Assembly: GCA_017457295.1 (NCBI GenBank)
Contig: JAFTHS010000007.1
Span: forward strand, 1-48,113
DNA: 48,113 nt
DNA from: Paludibacteraceae bacterium
GTDB taxonomy: Bacteria > Bacteroidota > Bacteroidia > Bacteroidales > Paludibacteraceae
Reading direction: 5' to 3'
Positions 30,854 to 39,175 of the stretch are shown piece after piece. Position numbers and translations under genes: made by a program. The notes beneath the pieces are model-generated. The model did not search any database, was not told the DNA's origin, and was given only the letters and a program-made list of their open reading frames with translations. Position 1 is the first letter of the stretch, and each line of letters begins with the position of its first letter.

Positions 30854-33326
30854 TTTGTCCCATGATGTTGTAGATTTTGCCGTCACGCAAGATGAATATT
30901 TGACCATCTTGCATGATCTTCTGCACATTATTTGTTTGGGTTGGCAGATGATCTACATCAGTTGTGCCATTTATTTTCCAGATAGCATATAGTGTGCCAT
31001 ACCATCCTGCAGGGATAGAGGTAATCGCTGTACCTGTGCCTTCTGGGTTGTCGAACCATCCCACAAAAACGTATCCATCTTTCACAGGAATTGGGAGTAC
31101 GAACGTTTCTGTCACTTTGGTAGGTAGGTCACCTGTCAAACCATAAGCCACTCGATACGCATCTCCCCATGCTTCAGGTTTTCCTGCTTGAGAGAAGTCG
31201 ATGGTTGAACCAACTACAGTACCATCTGCTTTCTTTGAAACATTGGTGCAGTTGAAGAATGCATAGAATTGTTGACGCCACTCCGAATCGGTGGTGATGG
31301 ATATGCCTTGAGCAGAAGCCACAGACAGGATATAATCGCCTAACCATTTCCATGGCGATTTAGAATCGGTCATGAAATCTAATCCCAAAGCTCCAATATT
31401 GGTCCAAGTGAATTCCAGCACCTCGGTAATAGGGCGCGAAGTACGCGTTTTGAATGTGCCGCTTTCGTTGCTGTATCCTGTATAGTATGCGTTGAAACCG
31501 TCCATAAATTCAATCCACAGTTCCTCATTGCTTGGTACTTTGCCGCCCAATACTTTACCTCCGTTCAATACCCAAGTAATGGTATAGATAGCTTCATCCG
31601 AATCGGGGTTGCTATTCTTCCAAATAGCATATATAGTACCCTTATATCCTGCTGGTATAGAGGTGATCTTAGCACCCTCGCCCTTTGGATCTTCATACCA
31701 TCCTACAAATTCATCACCATCTTTTACAGGTGTTGGCAAGGTGTAAGTAGCATCTACGGACGATGGCAGTTTTGCGCTTATGCCATGTGCCTCTCTGTAT
31801 GCATCTCCCCATGCCTCAGGTTTTCCTGCTTGAGAGAAATTGGCTGTAGCAACCTTTTGATTACCTTGTACAGTTCCATCATTGCAGTTAAAGAAAGCAT
31901 GTACATGCCAACGCCATGCACTTTCGCCATCCAATGCACCTGCTACAGATATAATATAATCACCCAACCACTTGTATTCAGATTTGCTATTGGTCATAAT
32001 ATCTTGCATCTTTGCGTTGGCAAAGGTAGCTACGTTCTCAATAGTTTGATCTGCACGGTTAAGACCATAATATGAGTTGTAGTATGGTTTGAATGTCTCC
32101 CATAAGTCGGTATTGCTTGGCACATCGCCGCCTAATACTTTGCCGCCATTCAATTTCCATACAATATCAGGGTTGATTGGATCAACATCAGGCTCTGTGC
32201 CTTGACCTTTCTCTAAGAAGATTTCTGGATAGGTGGTTTTGTCGGCTGTAACAGTCACAGTACCAGTATAGTCTTTGTATCCATTCGCATGTACAGAGAC
32301 TGTGTATTTGCCTGGTTCCAAATTCTCGTACATAAAGATACCATTGTAGTTATGGTCTGTGGTGTAGTAATCTTGATCCTTGAGCATTCGTTTTACGTAT
32401 GGATAGCAGTTACATTTAATCACCTCGCCTTTCTCATTGCGCAATACAACTTTCGCGCCATTAATAGGCTTATATATATCATTTGAACTTGGATAAGGTA
32501 CGTAATGCGTATGACTAAAGGTTTCTGTCTTTGAGCGAACATAACCCAATATATACCCCACTTTTTCTCCTGCTTTACCATAGTAATCCATAATACCTCG
32601 ATAATAGCGAATACCCTCTTCTCGGCACCAATCTGGATTCAATGCGCGATGACGAGCAGGGCTATAGGTGTGGAAATAACCTTCGGACAAGAAACCAGGA
32701 ATCTCATGCTTCAAGGCGCCCAAATAGCCATATGTCGAAGATGTGTTATAGAACGACAAGTCGCCTACAACGCGTGGGTTGCTAGGAGAGTAATAAGTGG
32801 TTGGTTCTGGTCCGCCACCACCATTCTTATTTTTTGGTGTAGTATAAAAAATATCATACAAACGCGCCATACATTTCTTAGCCATCTTATCACTATTAGT
32901 AACTTTTGGTTCTCCTGTATAGCCGCGATATAGAATTACAGGATAGTTTGCGAAACTTCCGTCACTTCCATCTGGTCCTGCATTCGAGTGAATAGATATA
33001 AAGTAATCTGCTCCATAGTTTTCGGCTTCAGAGCAAATAGTACTCAATGCTTTGTTGTATTCATTAGTCCCGCTACCACCTGATGCGCGGCGAGACATTT
33101 TTACGTCAAAACCAGCATCTTTGAGCTTGGTCTCCAGCATAAATGCTTTCCATAGGTTGGTGTTCGATTCAAAGAATCCTAATGTATCGCCAGCAGCATA
33201 GTTGATGGTGGCCATAGGGCGGCAATTTGGTCCCCAACTGCCGTGACCAGGGTTGATATATACTTTCGTTGCATTGGCTGACATCAATACAAGGCAAAAT
33301 GCAAATATAGAAGCAATTCGTTTCAT
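30843..33326 (-). CDS. Exported N-acetylmuramoyl-L-alanine amidase (amidase C) with two repeat modules
   Basis: 827 residues. Signal peptide 1-19. Amidase_3 domain about 20-250 with its zinc ligands His28 (INPGHGSWG), Glu53 (FFESNTNLW), His113 (SIHSNAG) and the catalytic Glu215 (FLSEGYFHTY). It cuts the bond between muramic acid and L-Ala, leaving denuded glycan. A carboxypeptidase-regulatory-like beta domain follows (256-372). Then come two copies (387-570 and 582-784) of a ~190-residue module that starts VWKLNGGKVLGG and ends IPAGYKGTIYAIWK. The tail GQIFILRDGKIYNIMGQMQD resembles short Por/T9SS sorting ends. 23 bp downstream of the frameshifted propeller C; third amidase of the locus. Confidence 0.88.
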   Translation of the reverse strand: MKRIASIFAFCLVLMSANATKVYINPGHGSWGPNCRPMATINYAAGDTLGFFESNTNLWKAFMLETKLKDAGFDVKMSRRASGGSGTNEYNKALSTICSEAENYGADYFISIHSNAGPDGSDGSFANYPVILYRGYTGEPKVTNSDKMAKKCMARLYDIFYTTPKNKNGGGGPEPTTYYSPSNPRVVGDLSFYNTSSTYGYLGALKHEIPGFLSEGYFHTYSPARHRALNPDWCREEGIRYYRGIMDYYGKAGEKVGYILGYVRSKTETFSHTHYVPYPSSNDIYKPINGAKVVLRNEKGEVIKCNCYPYVKRMLKDQDYYTTDHNYNGIFMYENLEPGKYTVSVHANGYKDYTGTVTVTADKTTYPEIFLEKGQGTEPDVDPINPDIVWKLNGGKVLGGDVPSNTDLWETFKPYYNSYYGLNRADQTIENVATFANAKMQDIMTNSKSEYKWLGDYIISVAGALDGESAWRWHVHAFFNCNDGTVQGNQKVATANFSQAGKPEAWGDAYREAHGISAKLPSSVDATYTLPTPVKDGDEFVGWYEDPKGEGAKITSIPAGYKGTIYAIWKNSNPDSDEAIYTITWVLNGGKVLGGKVPSNEELWIEFMDGFNAYYTGYSNESGTFKTRTSRPITEVLEFTWTNIGALGLDFMTDSKSPWKWLGDYILSVASAQGISITTDSEWRQQFYAFFNCTNVSKKADGTVVGSTIDFSQAGKPEAWGDAYRVAYGLTGDLPTKVTETFVLPIPVKDGYVFVGWFDNPEGTGTAITSIPAGWYGTLYAIWKINGTTDVDHLPTQTNNVQKIMQDGQIFILRDGKIYNIMGQMQD
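30975..32168 (-). repeat. Two copies of the LNGG...AIWK module in amidase C
   Basis: Copy 1 is encoded by 31617-32168 and copy 2 by 30975-31583. Shared landmarks in order: LNGGKVLGG, P SN .. LW, WLGDYI.SVA, W..Q/H.AFFNC, FSQAGKPEAWGDAYR, LP...TYTLP.PVKDG, F VGW.., TSIPAG..GT.YAIWK. A third copy lies in the GHL10 gene (45118-45737). Confidence 0.85.
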
Positions 33327-33349
33327 AATGGATAATCTTTATGGGTGAT

Positions 33350-34188
33350 TTATTTTACATTCATTACATATACTTTTCCTGCTGCGGTTGAGAAGGCTAT
33401 TTGTCCATTTGCTGCATAAGGATAGATGGCCATCATCTCCTTATTTATCAATATTTGCTTCTTTCCTTGCATATCATATGCCACGATAGCTGAAGCCGTT
33501 AAGTATTTGCCATTATCCTCATCGTGCATACCAATGATAATATTATCGTTATACCATTGTGGTGCACGGCAGTCAAGTGCGATATAGTGCACGTTCTTAC
33601 CATTCAAATCGCAAGTATAGCAACCCTTACCAGAAACGTAATACAGAATCTTAGTTCATCGGGTGAAATGCTTGCCCAATTGTAAGCATCATCTGCTCCG
33701 TTGGGCGTGAGGATAGTAGATTTTCCATTGAGTGTGAGTACAATATGTAGGTCACCATTGATAGCCACGTTGTTGGCTTGGTTGGCAGGTACAAGCTTGC
33801 TCAGATCGCGTTGCCCCTTAGCTATCATCGCTCTTTTTTGAGCTTTGATAGTGTATTTCACGATGTTGTTTCGTAGTGTCATGTCATCATTCATATATCT
33901 TTCGCGATACACGATTTCTTGTCCATCTGAACTAATCTTTACGGCCCAACCTGCACCCTCGGCATCGGTAATAGTGGTGATATTACCTGTAGCCAAGTCA
34001 TAGCGTTTTAATCCACTATTTACGTCATTAGTCAGTAGAAGGTAATCGCCTTTTGGACTGAAACCTGCTACTTTCATCTCCTCGTTGGTAGAGGTCGAAA
34101 GTTGTTCTGTTGAAACTATCTCTAATAGTTGAGCACTGGCGAACATACTGATGGTGCATATTGCACAAAGAAGAATTGTTTTTCTCAT
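33350..34188 (-). pseudogene. Frameshifted TolB/WD40-like propeller gene (propeller C)
   Basis: The intact relatives at 38155-38982 and 44085-44921 are ~276 residues. Here the frame from ATG 34188 (MRKTILLCAICTISMFASA signal) runs through FSPKGDYLLLTN and WASISPDE, then leaves frame near 33646-33656 and stops soon after. In the next frame it continues ILYYVSGKGCYTCDLNGKNV to the normal end VYVMNVK at 33350. One missing base explains it. The downstream half could still be translated alone from 33607. It is either a genuine pseudogene or a sequence error. It precedes amidase C just as the intact propellers precede amidases A and B. Confidence 0.85.
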
Positions 34189-34234
34189 GATATTCATTGT
34201 ATAAATGTGAATAGTTGATTTGCTTATTTTGCGA

Positions 34235-34266
34235 CAAAGTTACTACATTTTCGGTATATACGCAAA
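34235..34266 (-). promoter_or_regulatory. Promoter of the propeller C-amidase C cassette
   Basis: Minus strand: TTTG (34263-34266), 20 bp spacer, TAACTTTG (34235-34242), about 45 bp before the start codon. Confidence 0.8.
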
Positions 34267-34330
34267 TATTTACAAAAAAAATCGTGATATTTTTATTTCA
34301 TTTATCCTTCCTGAATGAGCAATTAGCAAT

Positions 34331-34361
34331 AAAAAAGGTGCCTAACTCGCGTCAGGCACCT
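34331..34361 (-). terminator. Terminator of amidase B
   Basis: Minus strand: AGGTGCCT, 10-nt loop, AGGCACCT, T-run (34331-34336 read in reverse). Almost identical to the terminator of amidase A at 39122-39152. Confidence 0.93.
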
Positions 34362-34384
34362 AATATTAATTTAATCCTATTGGA

Positions 34385-37300
34385 TTATTGTAGCAAGAAT
34401 GATCGACCATTTTGAATTACGATACCACGATAGTTCTTATCTACTTGGCGACCCAATACATCGTACATAGGAGCGTTGAGATCAAGAGTTGCCTCTGTCA
34501 CAACATCCTCTACTGCTGTATCAGGATCTGGAGCTTGAGCATCAGCCAAAGCTGTCTTAGCTGGGATAACGATAGTGTTATCAGCGGTTGGCATGGTGTA
34601 GCGAGTAATATGGCCTGCAGAAGAAGCGATCAAGTTACCTGCATAGTCGAAACTCAATTGGTGGATAGGACCAAGGTTGTGCTTGAATGACTCTACGTAC
34701 TTCACAGTAAGTTTACCTGCCTCATCCCATGCGCATTCGAAGACAATGAACTGGTTGTTATCATCAGGCAATACAAGATACTTTTGGTCGTTGCTGAGAG
34801 CAAGAGCACCGTCGTTGCTACCATTTACGTATGAAGCAAATGCATCGTAGTGAGTAGAGAACTCGCACTCCTCATTGAAGTTGTAGTAGCGAGCAGAAGT
34901 AGCATAGCTATTGTTACCTCCCGAATAACGGAGAGTAGAGCAGAAGAAACCGTAGTCAGTCAAGATAGGTTGGCCGTTCTTGTTAACAAGACCCGCGAGG
35001 TTGCTGCCCTTTCCATATATCTCAGAAGGAGCACCCTCCCAAACTTTGGCGATAGAGCCATCCGCTTGACCAATATTGTAAATGAGGATATTACCCAAAG
35101 ATGTACCGAAGTCTTCGTTGTAAACGATGAGCTTAGACTCAGTGCCCTCTTTGTAGATAGAAATACCTGCGGTAGAAGCACCTACATTCACGCCATTGTT
35201 GCTAATAACACCTGCAGCATCGCGTGTGCCAGCGAAGAATTGGCTTACCTTGGTTGGGTCGGCAGGATCAATTACGAAGATACCACTATTGCCGTCACTA
35301 TACTCAGCTGCGAATACTGTACCATCAGATGCTACAGCCAAACGTCTTGGAGCATCCCAAGTGCCACCATCTATACATGCGTATGGCGTACTGTTGAGTT
35401 GGGTAAACGCTTGGTCGTAAATAAACAAACCCTTAGTATCTGCGGCATTCATGACATAATAGCGTCCGAAGTAGTTAGACTCAGGATGTGTATCAACAAC
35501 ACCATAAGGCATAGTGAGTAATGTAGTATCCATATAATCACTGACAAGACCCATACCAGGAACAGGTTTGCCGCTTACGCGCACAGCCCAAGTGGTAGGT
35601 GTACCAGAGTAGCCAGGCAGCTCGTTGTACTTAACCACTACGGTATTCTCACCCTTCACTGCAGGAGTTGGCATAGCCACTTCGCCTACCTCTTTACCAT
35701 CTTGGTAGAATACGATAGCAGAAGAAACAGCGTTTTCGGTTGCTTGGAAAGTGAAGGTGTAAGTAGAGTCGGTAGTGTTGTTAGTGAGTTGTAGGTCATA
35801 TGCACCTACGCGTGCTACGATGGGCTGTTGTACGCCGTCGGTGGTGTAAGAATATACCTTGCTATCTGCATAGAGATAGAGGTTGAGTACAGCACCATTA
35901 ACATATGCACCTGCGCTTGCGTGAACAGCTGCTACTGGAGCTGCGAGAGTAGTACCTTGGGTTAATACTAGAACGGCTTTGTCTAGTCCCTCAGTGATAT
36001 CAAACAACTTGATACCTGCCACATTGCCTTCAGCATCTTCGTAAGGAGTTACCATCAAGCTCTTGCCTGCATACTTGAAGTAAGAAGCACCTTGATACTT
36101 CACGCCGATGAGCGTAGAGTCGAATTCGCCAAGAACGACAGGATCCTCGTTAGGACCAGCGGTTTTGAATTCAACTGGCGCCATCTTCTCAGCATCCATG
36201 ATGAAGTCTTTCTTTTCGCCAAGAGGAGAGAGGGTCAGGCGGAAGTCTGCGCCATCTACAGCCTCATCGAAGACAGCCGTTTCATCAGTGGTGGCATCGC
36301 TTAAGCCAGAACCCAATTGGTAGCCAAAGTATGCTTCGCTTGCGAGCATGCTATTAGCCACATTAAAGATGGTAAAGCGAGCACCATTGCCATAACGGTG
36401 AACACCTGTGGTGAGGATGGTACAGTTGTCGGACATACCGCTGATAGCCATAGTATATCCTTGGTCTGATTTGAAGGAGTTGCTGGAGAATTGCGATGTG
36501 AACCATTCTACAGGATCAGCATAGAAGTCATCCCAAATATAGAAGCGAGTAGTACCACGTTTGTATCCACTTTCTACAGCATCATCTTGATAGTTGCAGC
36601 GAGTATAGTTAACACCTACGAGTTTGTTATCGCAAGTGATAGCAATATCGGAAAGTGCAAGGTGGTCACCTGGGTTGGTAGTATCTACTGGCACGATACC
36701 CACGGTAGAGATAGTATCTAGTTTGCCAGTAGTGTTGTTGAGTACATAGATATGTGCAGTACCATTCTCTTCGTGAGTGAGGTAGAAGACAGAGTCAGCA
36801 TGTTGGATAGTACGTTTAATCGTACCCTTAATAGAAGCTGTAAAGTCTTTTGGATCATTTTGCTTCATATTGAATTGCTCTGGTACAGCCGCATATGCAG
36901 GTTGATCAGGATTTGGGTAATCTTGGAAGTTAGCACTTGGGTCTATATAACCTTCTTCCTCCAAGAAGAGGAATGGATAACTTGTTGCATTTGCTACCAC
37001 CTCTATGGTTTGATATTTGCGGTGAAGAGGTTTATAACCTTCTGCAGTAGCCATTAACTTGTAGGTACCTGGCTCAAGATCAGGGAAGTAGAACAAACCA
37101 TTATAGTTGTTATCTACCGTGTAGGTAGCCACCACTTCGCCATTCTCTTTGCTCAACGTAACTACAGCACCATTGAGTGGAGCATATTGGTCATTGGTAT
37201 TAGCTGCATACTTGTAGAGTTCGTGGGTGAATGGATTGTGCTCATCTTTTACAGTACCCAAGATATAACCCTTGGTGTCTGGCTCTGCGCCGTAGAAATC

Positions 37301-38158
37301 CACGATACCGCGGTAGTAACGGATACCCTCTTGCTTGCAGTAGTCGGGGTTCAATGCACGGTGACGAGCTGGTTGATAGGTGTGGAAATATCCCTCTACG
37401 AGGAAACCAGGAACACCATGGTGCAATACGCCGAGGTAACCTGTATAAGTCTTACCAGAAGATGGAAGAGTAGCATCATAGCTGCTTCCGTAGAAATCAA
37501 TATCTGCCAAGATATGCTTAGATGTCTCAGGGTCACGGGTATCGTAGTTGGTAGGCTCAAGACCATCCATAGAACGGCACTCAAATGCGTGATACCAAGA
37601 GCGTTTGCAACGGTCAATAGCACCTGGAACTACGTGTGTACCATCTGTATTACCACGATAGAAGTATGACAAATAGTTCACGGTGTTACCATCGGTAGCA
37701 GCGTTAGAGTGAACAGAGATGAAGTAATCCATGTTGTTTGCCTCCGCCTCATCAGCGATGTCAAGCAATGGACGGTTGTATTTCTCGTAATCTGGCAAAC
37801 TCTTGTAGTGCTCGTAAGTATAATCTGGATACTCACCATCCACTTTCTCGTATGGCCAAGGACCTGCTTGTGTGTGAGACATCATGACAAAAGCACCGGC
37901 TGCCTCAAGGCGGTCACGGAGCTCAAGACACTTCCAGAGGTTGGTGTTCGACTCGTAGAAACCGCATGTATCAGGCATACCTGTAGACTCTAAATTAGGA
38001 TAAGGAATAGTAGCATTAGGACGGTCATTAGGCCCCCAACTACCGTGACCTGGGTTGATATAAATACGTTTGCCAGTCAAGTCAGTTGCAAACATGGCGA
38101 TGCTAACTACGCATGCAGCCATAATAAGTAATGTCTTTTTCATAGTCGTATGCATCAT
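34385..38158 (-). CDS. Exported N-acetylmuramoyl-L-alanine amidase (amidase B), multidomain
   Basis: 1257 residues from the ATG at 38158, which overlaps the propeller B stop as ATGA; Met6 (38143, MKKTLLIMAACVVSIAMFA) is an alternative and gives a more usual signal peptide. The Amidase_3 domain follows, with INPGHGSWGPNDRP (zinc His), FYESNTNLW (Glu), ISVHSNAA (His) and FLVEGYFHTY (catalytic Glu). Next are a carboxypeptidase-regulatory-like domain (YILGTVKDEHN to YPFLFLEEEG), a long NHL/SMP30-like beta-propeller region (RRLAVASDGTVFAAEY, SFDYAGNLIASSAG) and a T9SS-like tail NAPMYDVLGRQVDKNYRGIV. Predicted to be exported and to strip stem peptides from peptidoglycan. Second cassette of the locus. 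Confidence 0.88.
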   Translation of the reverse strand: MMHTTMKKTLLIMAACVVSIAMFATDLTGKRIYINPGHGSWGPNDRPNATIPYPNLESTGMPDTCGFYESNTNLWKCLELRDRLEAAGAFVMMSHTQAGPWPYEKVDGEYPDYTYEHYKSLPDYEKYNRPLLDIADEAEANNMDYFISVHSNAATDGNTVNYLSYFYRGNTDGTHVVPGAIDRCKRSWYHAFECRSMDGLEPTNYDTRDPETSKHILADIDFYGSSYDATLPSSGKTYTGYLGVLHHGVPGFLVEGYFHTYQPARHRALNPDYCKQEGIRYYRGIVDFYGAEPDTKGYILGTVKDEHNPFTHELYKYAANTNDQYAPLNGAVVTLSKENGEVVATYTVDNNYNGLFYFPDLEPGTYKLMATAEGYKPLHRKYQTIEVVANATSYPFLFLEEEGYIDPSANFQDYPNPDQPAYAAVPEQFNMKQNDPKDFTASIKGTIKRTIQHADSVFYLTHEENGTAHIYVLNNTTGKLDTISTVGIVPVDTTNPGDHLALSDIAITCDNKLVGVNYTRCNYQDDAVESGYKRGTTRFYIWDDFYADPVEWFTSQFSSNSFKSDQGYTMAISGMSDNCTILTTGVHRYGNGARFTIFNVANSMLASEAYFGYQLGSGLSDATTDETAVFDEAVDGADFRLTLSPLGEKKDFIMDAEKMAPVEFKTAGPNEDPVVLGEFDSTLIGVKYQGASYFKYAGKSLMVTPYEDAEGNVAGIKLFDITEGLDKAVLVLTQGTTLAAPVAAVHASAGAYVNGAVLNLYLYADSKVYSYTTDGVQQPIVARVGAYDLQLTNNTTDSTYTFTFQATENAVSSAIVFYQDGKEVGEVAMPTPAVKGENTVVVKYNELPGYSGTPTTWAVRVSGKPVPGMGLVSDYMDTTLLTMPYGVVDTHPESNYFGRYYVMNAADTKGLFIYDQAFTQLNSTPYACIDGGTWDAPRRLAVASDGTVFAAEYSDGNSGIFVIDPADPTKVSQFFAGTRDAAGVISNNGVNVGASTAGISIYKEGTESKLIVYNEDFGTSLGNILIYNIGQADGSIAKVWEGAPSEIYGKGSNLAGLVNKNGQPILTDYGFFCSTLRYSGGNNSYATSARYYNFNEECEFSTHYDAFASYVNGSNDGALALSNDQKYLVLPDDNNQFIVFECAWDEAGKLTVKYVESFKHNLGPIHQLSFDYAGNLIASSAGHITRYTMPTADNTIVIPAKTALADAQAPDPDTAVEDVVTEATLDLNAPMYDVLGRQVDKNYRGIVIQNGRSFLLQ

Positions 38159-38982
38159 TTAACGTTCATTACATAGATTTCACCTTCGCTTGTAGAGTAA
38201 GCGATTTTTCCATCGGCCGCTTGTGGGAACACCGCGATTTGCTCGCCATTGGTCAATACTTGCTTCTTGCCATCCAAGCTATAAGCTACGATAACAGACT
38301 CCAATACCACTTCGCCATTATCCTTGGTATCACAACCAACGAGGATATTGTCGTTGTACCATACAGGAGCGAGGCAGTTGTGACCAATAAATTGGATATT
38401 GCTGCCATCAATGTCGCATACGAAGCAACCTACTGCACTGATGTAGTAAGATACTTTCTTGCCGTTAGGAGAAAGAGATGCCCAGTGGTAGCTGTATTGC
38501 TGTCCGTTAGGTGAGAATACGCGAGTCTCACCATTCTCTGTGATCATTAGTTGTCGATCTTTTACGGAGAAAGAAGGACGCTCTGCCTCTACAACCATAG
38601 CTTCTAACGTGAGTTGGCTTTTAGCCATCATTTTGCGTGGTGCACCATCAAAACTATGGCGGACCACATTGCTGCGGCGAATTTGCTTTGCATCGGTAAC
38701 TACTTCGCGGTAAACGATTTGCTTACCATCGCGTGCTACTTTTACATTGTAGCCTGCGCCATCAGCAGTAGTAATAGGAGTGATTTTTTTACTTGCTAAA
38801 TCAAAGCGTTGTAAACCTTGATTGCTAGTGTTAGTTAACAAGAGGTAATCGCCATTAGGGCTAAATGCTGCTACTTTCGCATTGGCATTGTTTGCCACAC
38901 GTTCAGTAGAAGCCACCTCCAACAATTGTGCGCTCGCCATCATTGGGATAGCCAACGCCAAAAAAAGATAGATTTTTTTCAT
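38155..38982 (-). CDS. Exported TolB/WD40-like beta-propeller protein (propeller B)
   Basis: 275 residues. Signal peptide MKKIYLFLALAIPMMASA. The body repeats blade-like strands typical of TolB/PD40 propellers: FSPNGDYLLLTN, DGKQIVYREV, RVFSPNGQQYSYHWASLSPNGKKVSYY, DGKKQVLTNGEQIAVFP, ADGKIAYSTSEGEIYVMNVK. The ending YVMNVK is shared with propellers A and C. TolB-type propellers bind other periplasmic proteins; here the amidase encoded directly downstream (4-bp overlap) is the obvious candidate partner, as chaperone, inhibitor or targeting factor (inference). It has its own promoter. Confidence 0.82.
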   Translation of the reverse strand: MKKIYLFLALAIPMMASAQLLEVASTERVANNANAKVAAFSPNGDYLLLTNTSNQGLQRFDLASKKITPITTADGAGYNVKVARDGKQIVYREVVTDAKQIRRSNVVRHSFDGAPRKMMAKSQLTLEAMVVEAERPSFSVKDRQLMITENGETRVFSPNGQQYSYHWASLSPNGKKVSYYISAVGCFVCDIDGSNIQFIGHNCLAPVWYNDNILVGCDTKDNGEVVLESVIVAYSLDGKKQVLTNGEQIAVFPQAADGKIAYSTSEGEIYVMNVK

Positions 38983-39046
38983 GGTTGTTGTGTATTTTTA
39001 TAAAAGGTTAATTAAAATGGTTGTGTGTCTTTTTGCTAAAGCGCTA

Positions 39047-39078
39047 TAAAGTTACTGCTTTTTTTTGACCTAAGCAAA
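39047..39078 (-). promoter_or_regulatory. Promoter of the propeller B-amidase B cassette
   Basis: Minus strand: TTTG (39075-39078), 20 bp spacer, TAACTTTA (39047-39054), one base off TAnnTTTG. Confidence 0.6.
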
Positions 39079-39121
39079 TATAAAGACGAAAAATACAATT
39101 TTTTACAAATGAACTAGTCAT

Positions 39122-39152
39122 AAAAAAGGTGCCTAACTCGTGTCAGGCACCT
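39122..39152 (-). terminator. Terminator of amidase A
   Basis: Minus strand: AGGTGCCT, 10-nt loop, AGGCACCT, six T. One base in the loop differs from the amidase B terminator. Confidence 0.93.
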
Positions 39153-39175
39153 AATATTAATTAAATCCTATTGGA

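Noticed and set aside
30843-34361. Polysaccharide utilisation locus
   Set aside because: No SusC/SusD pair, no hybrid two-component regulator and no carbohydrate-specific hydrolase set; the enzymes present are peptidoglycan-type.
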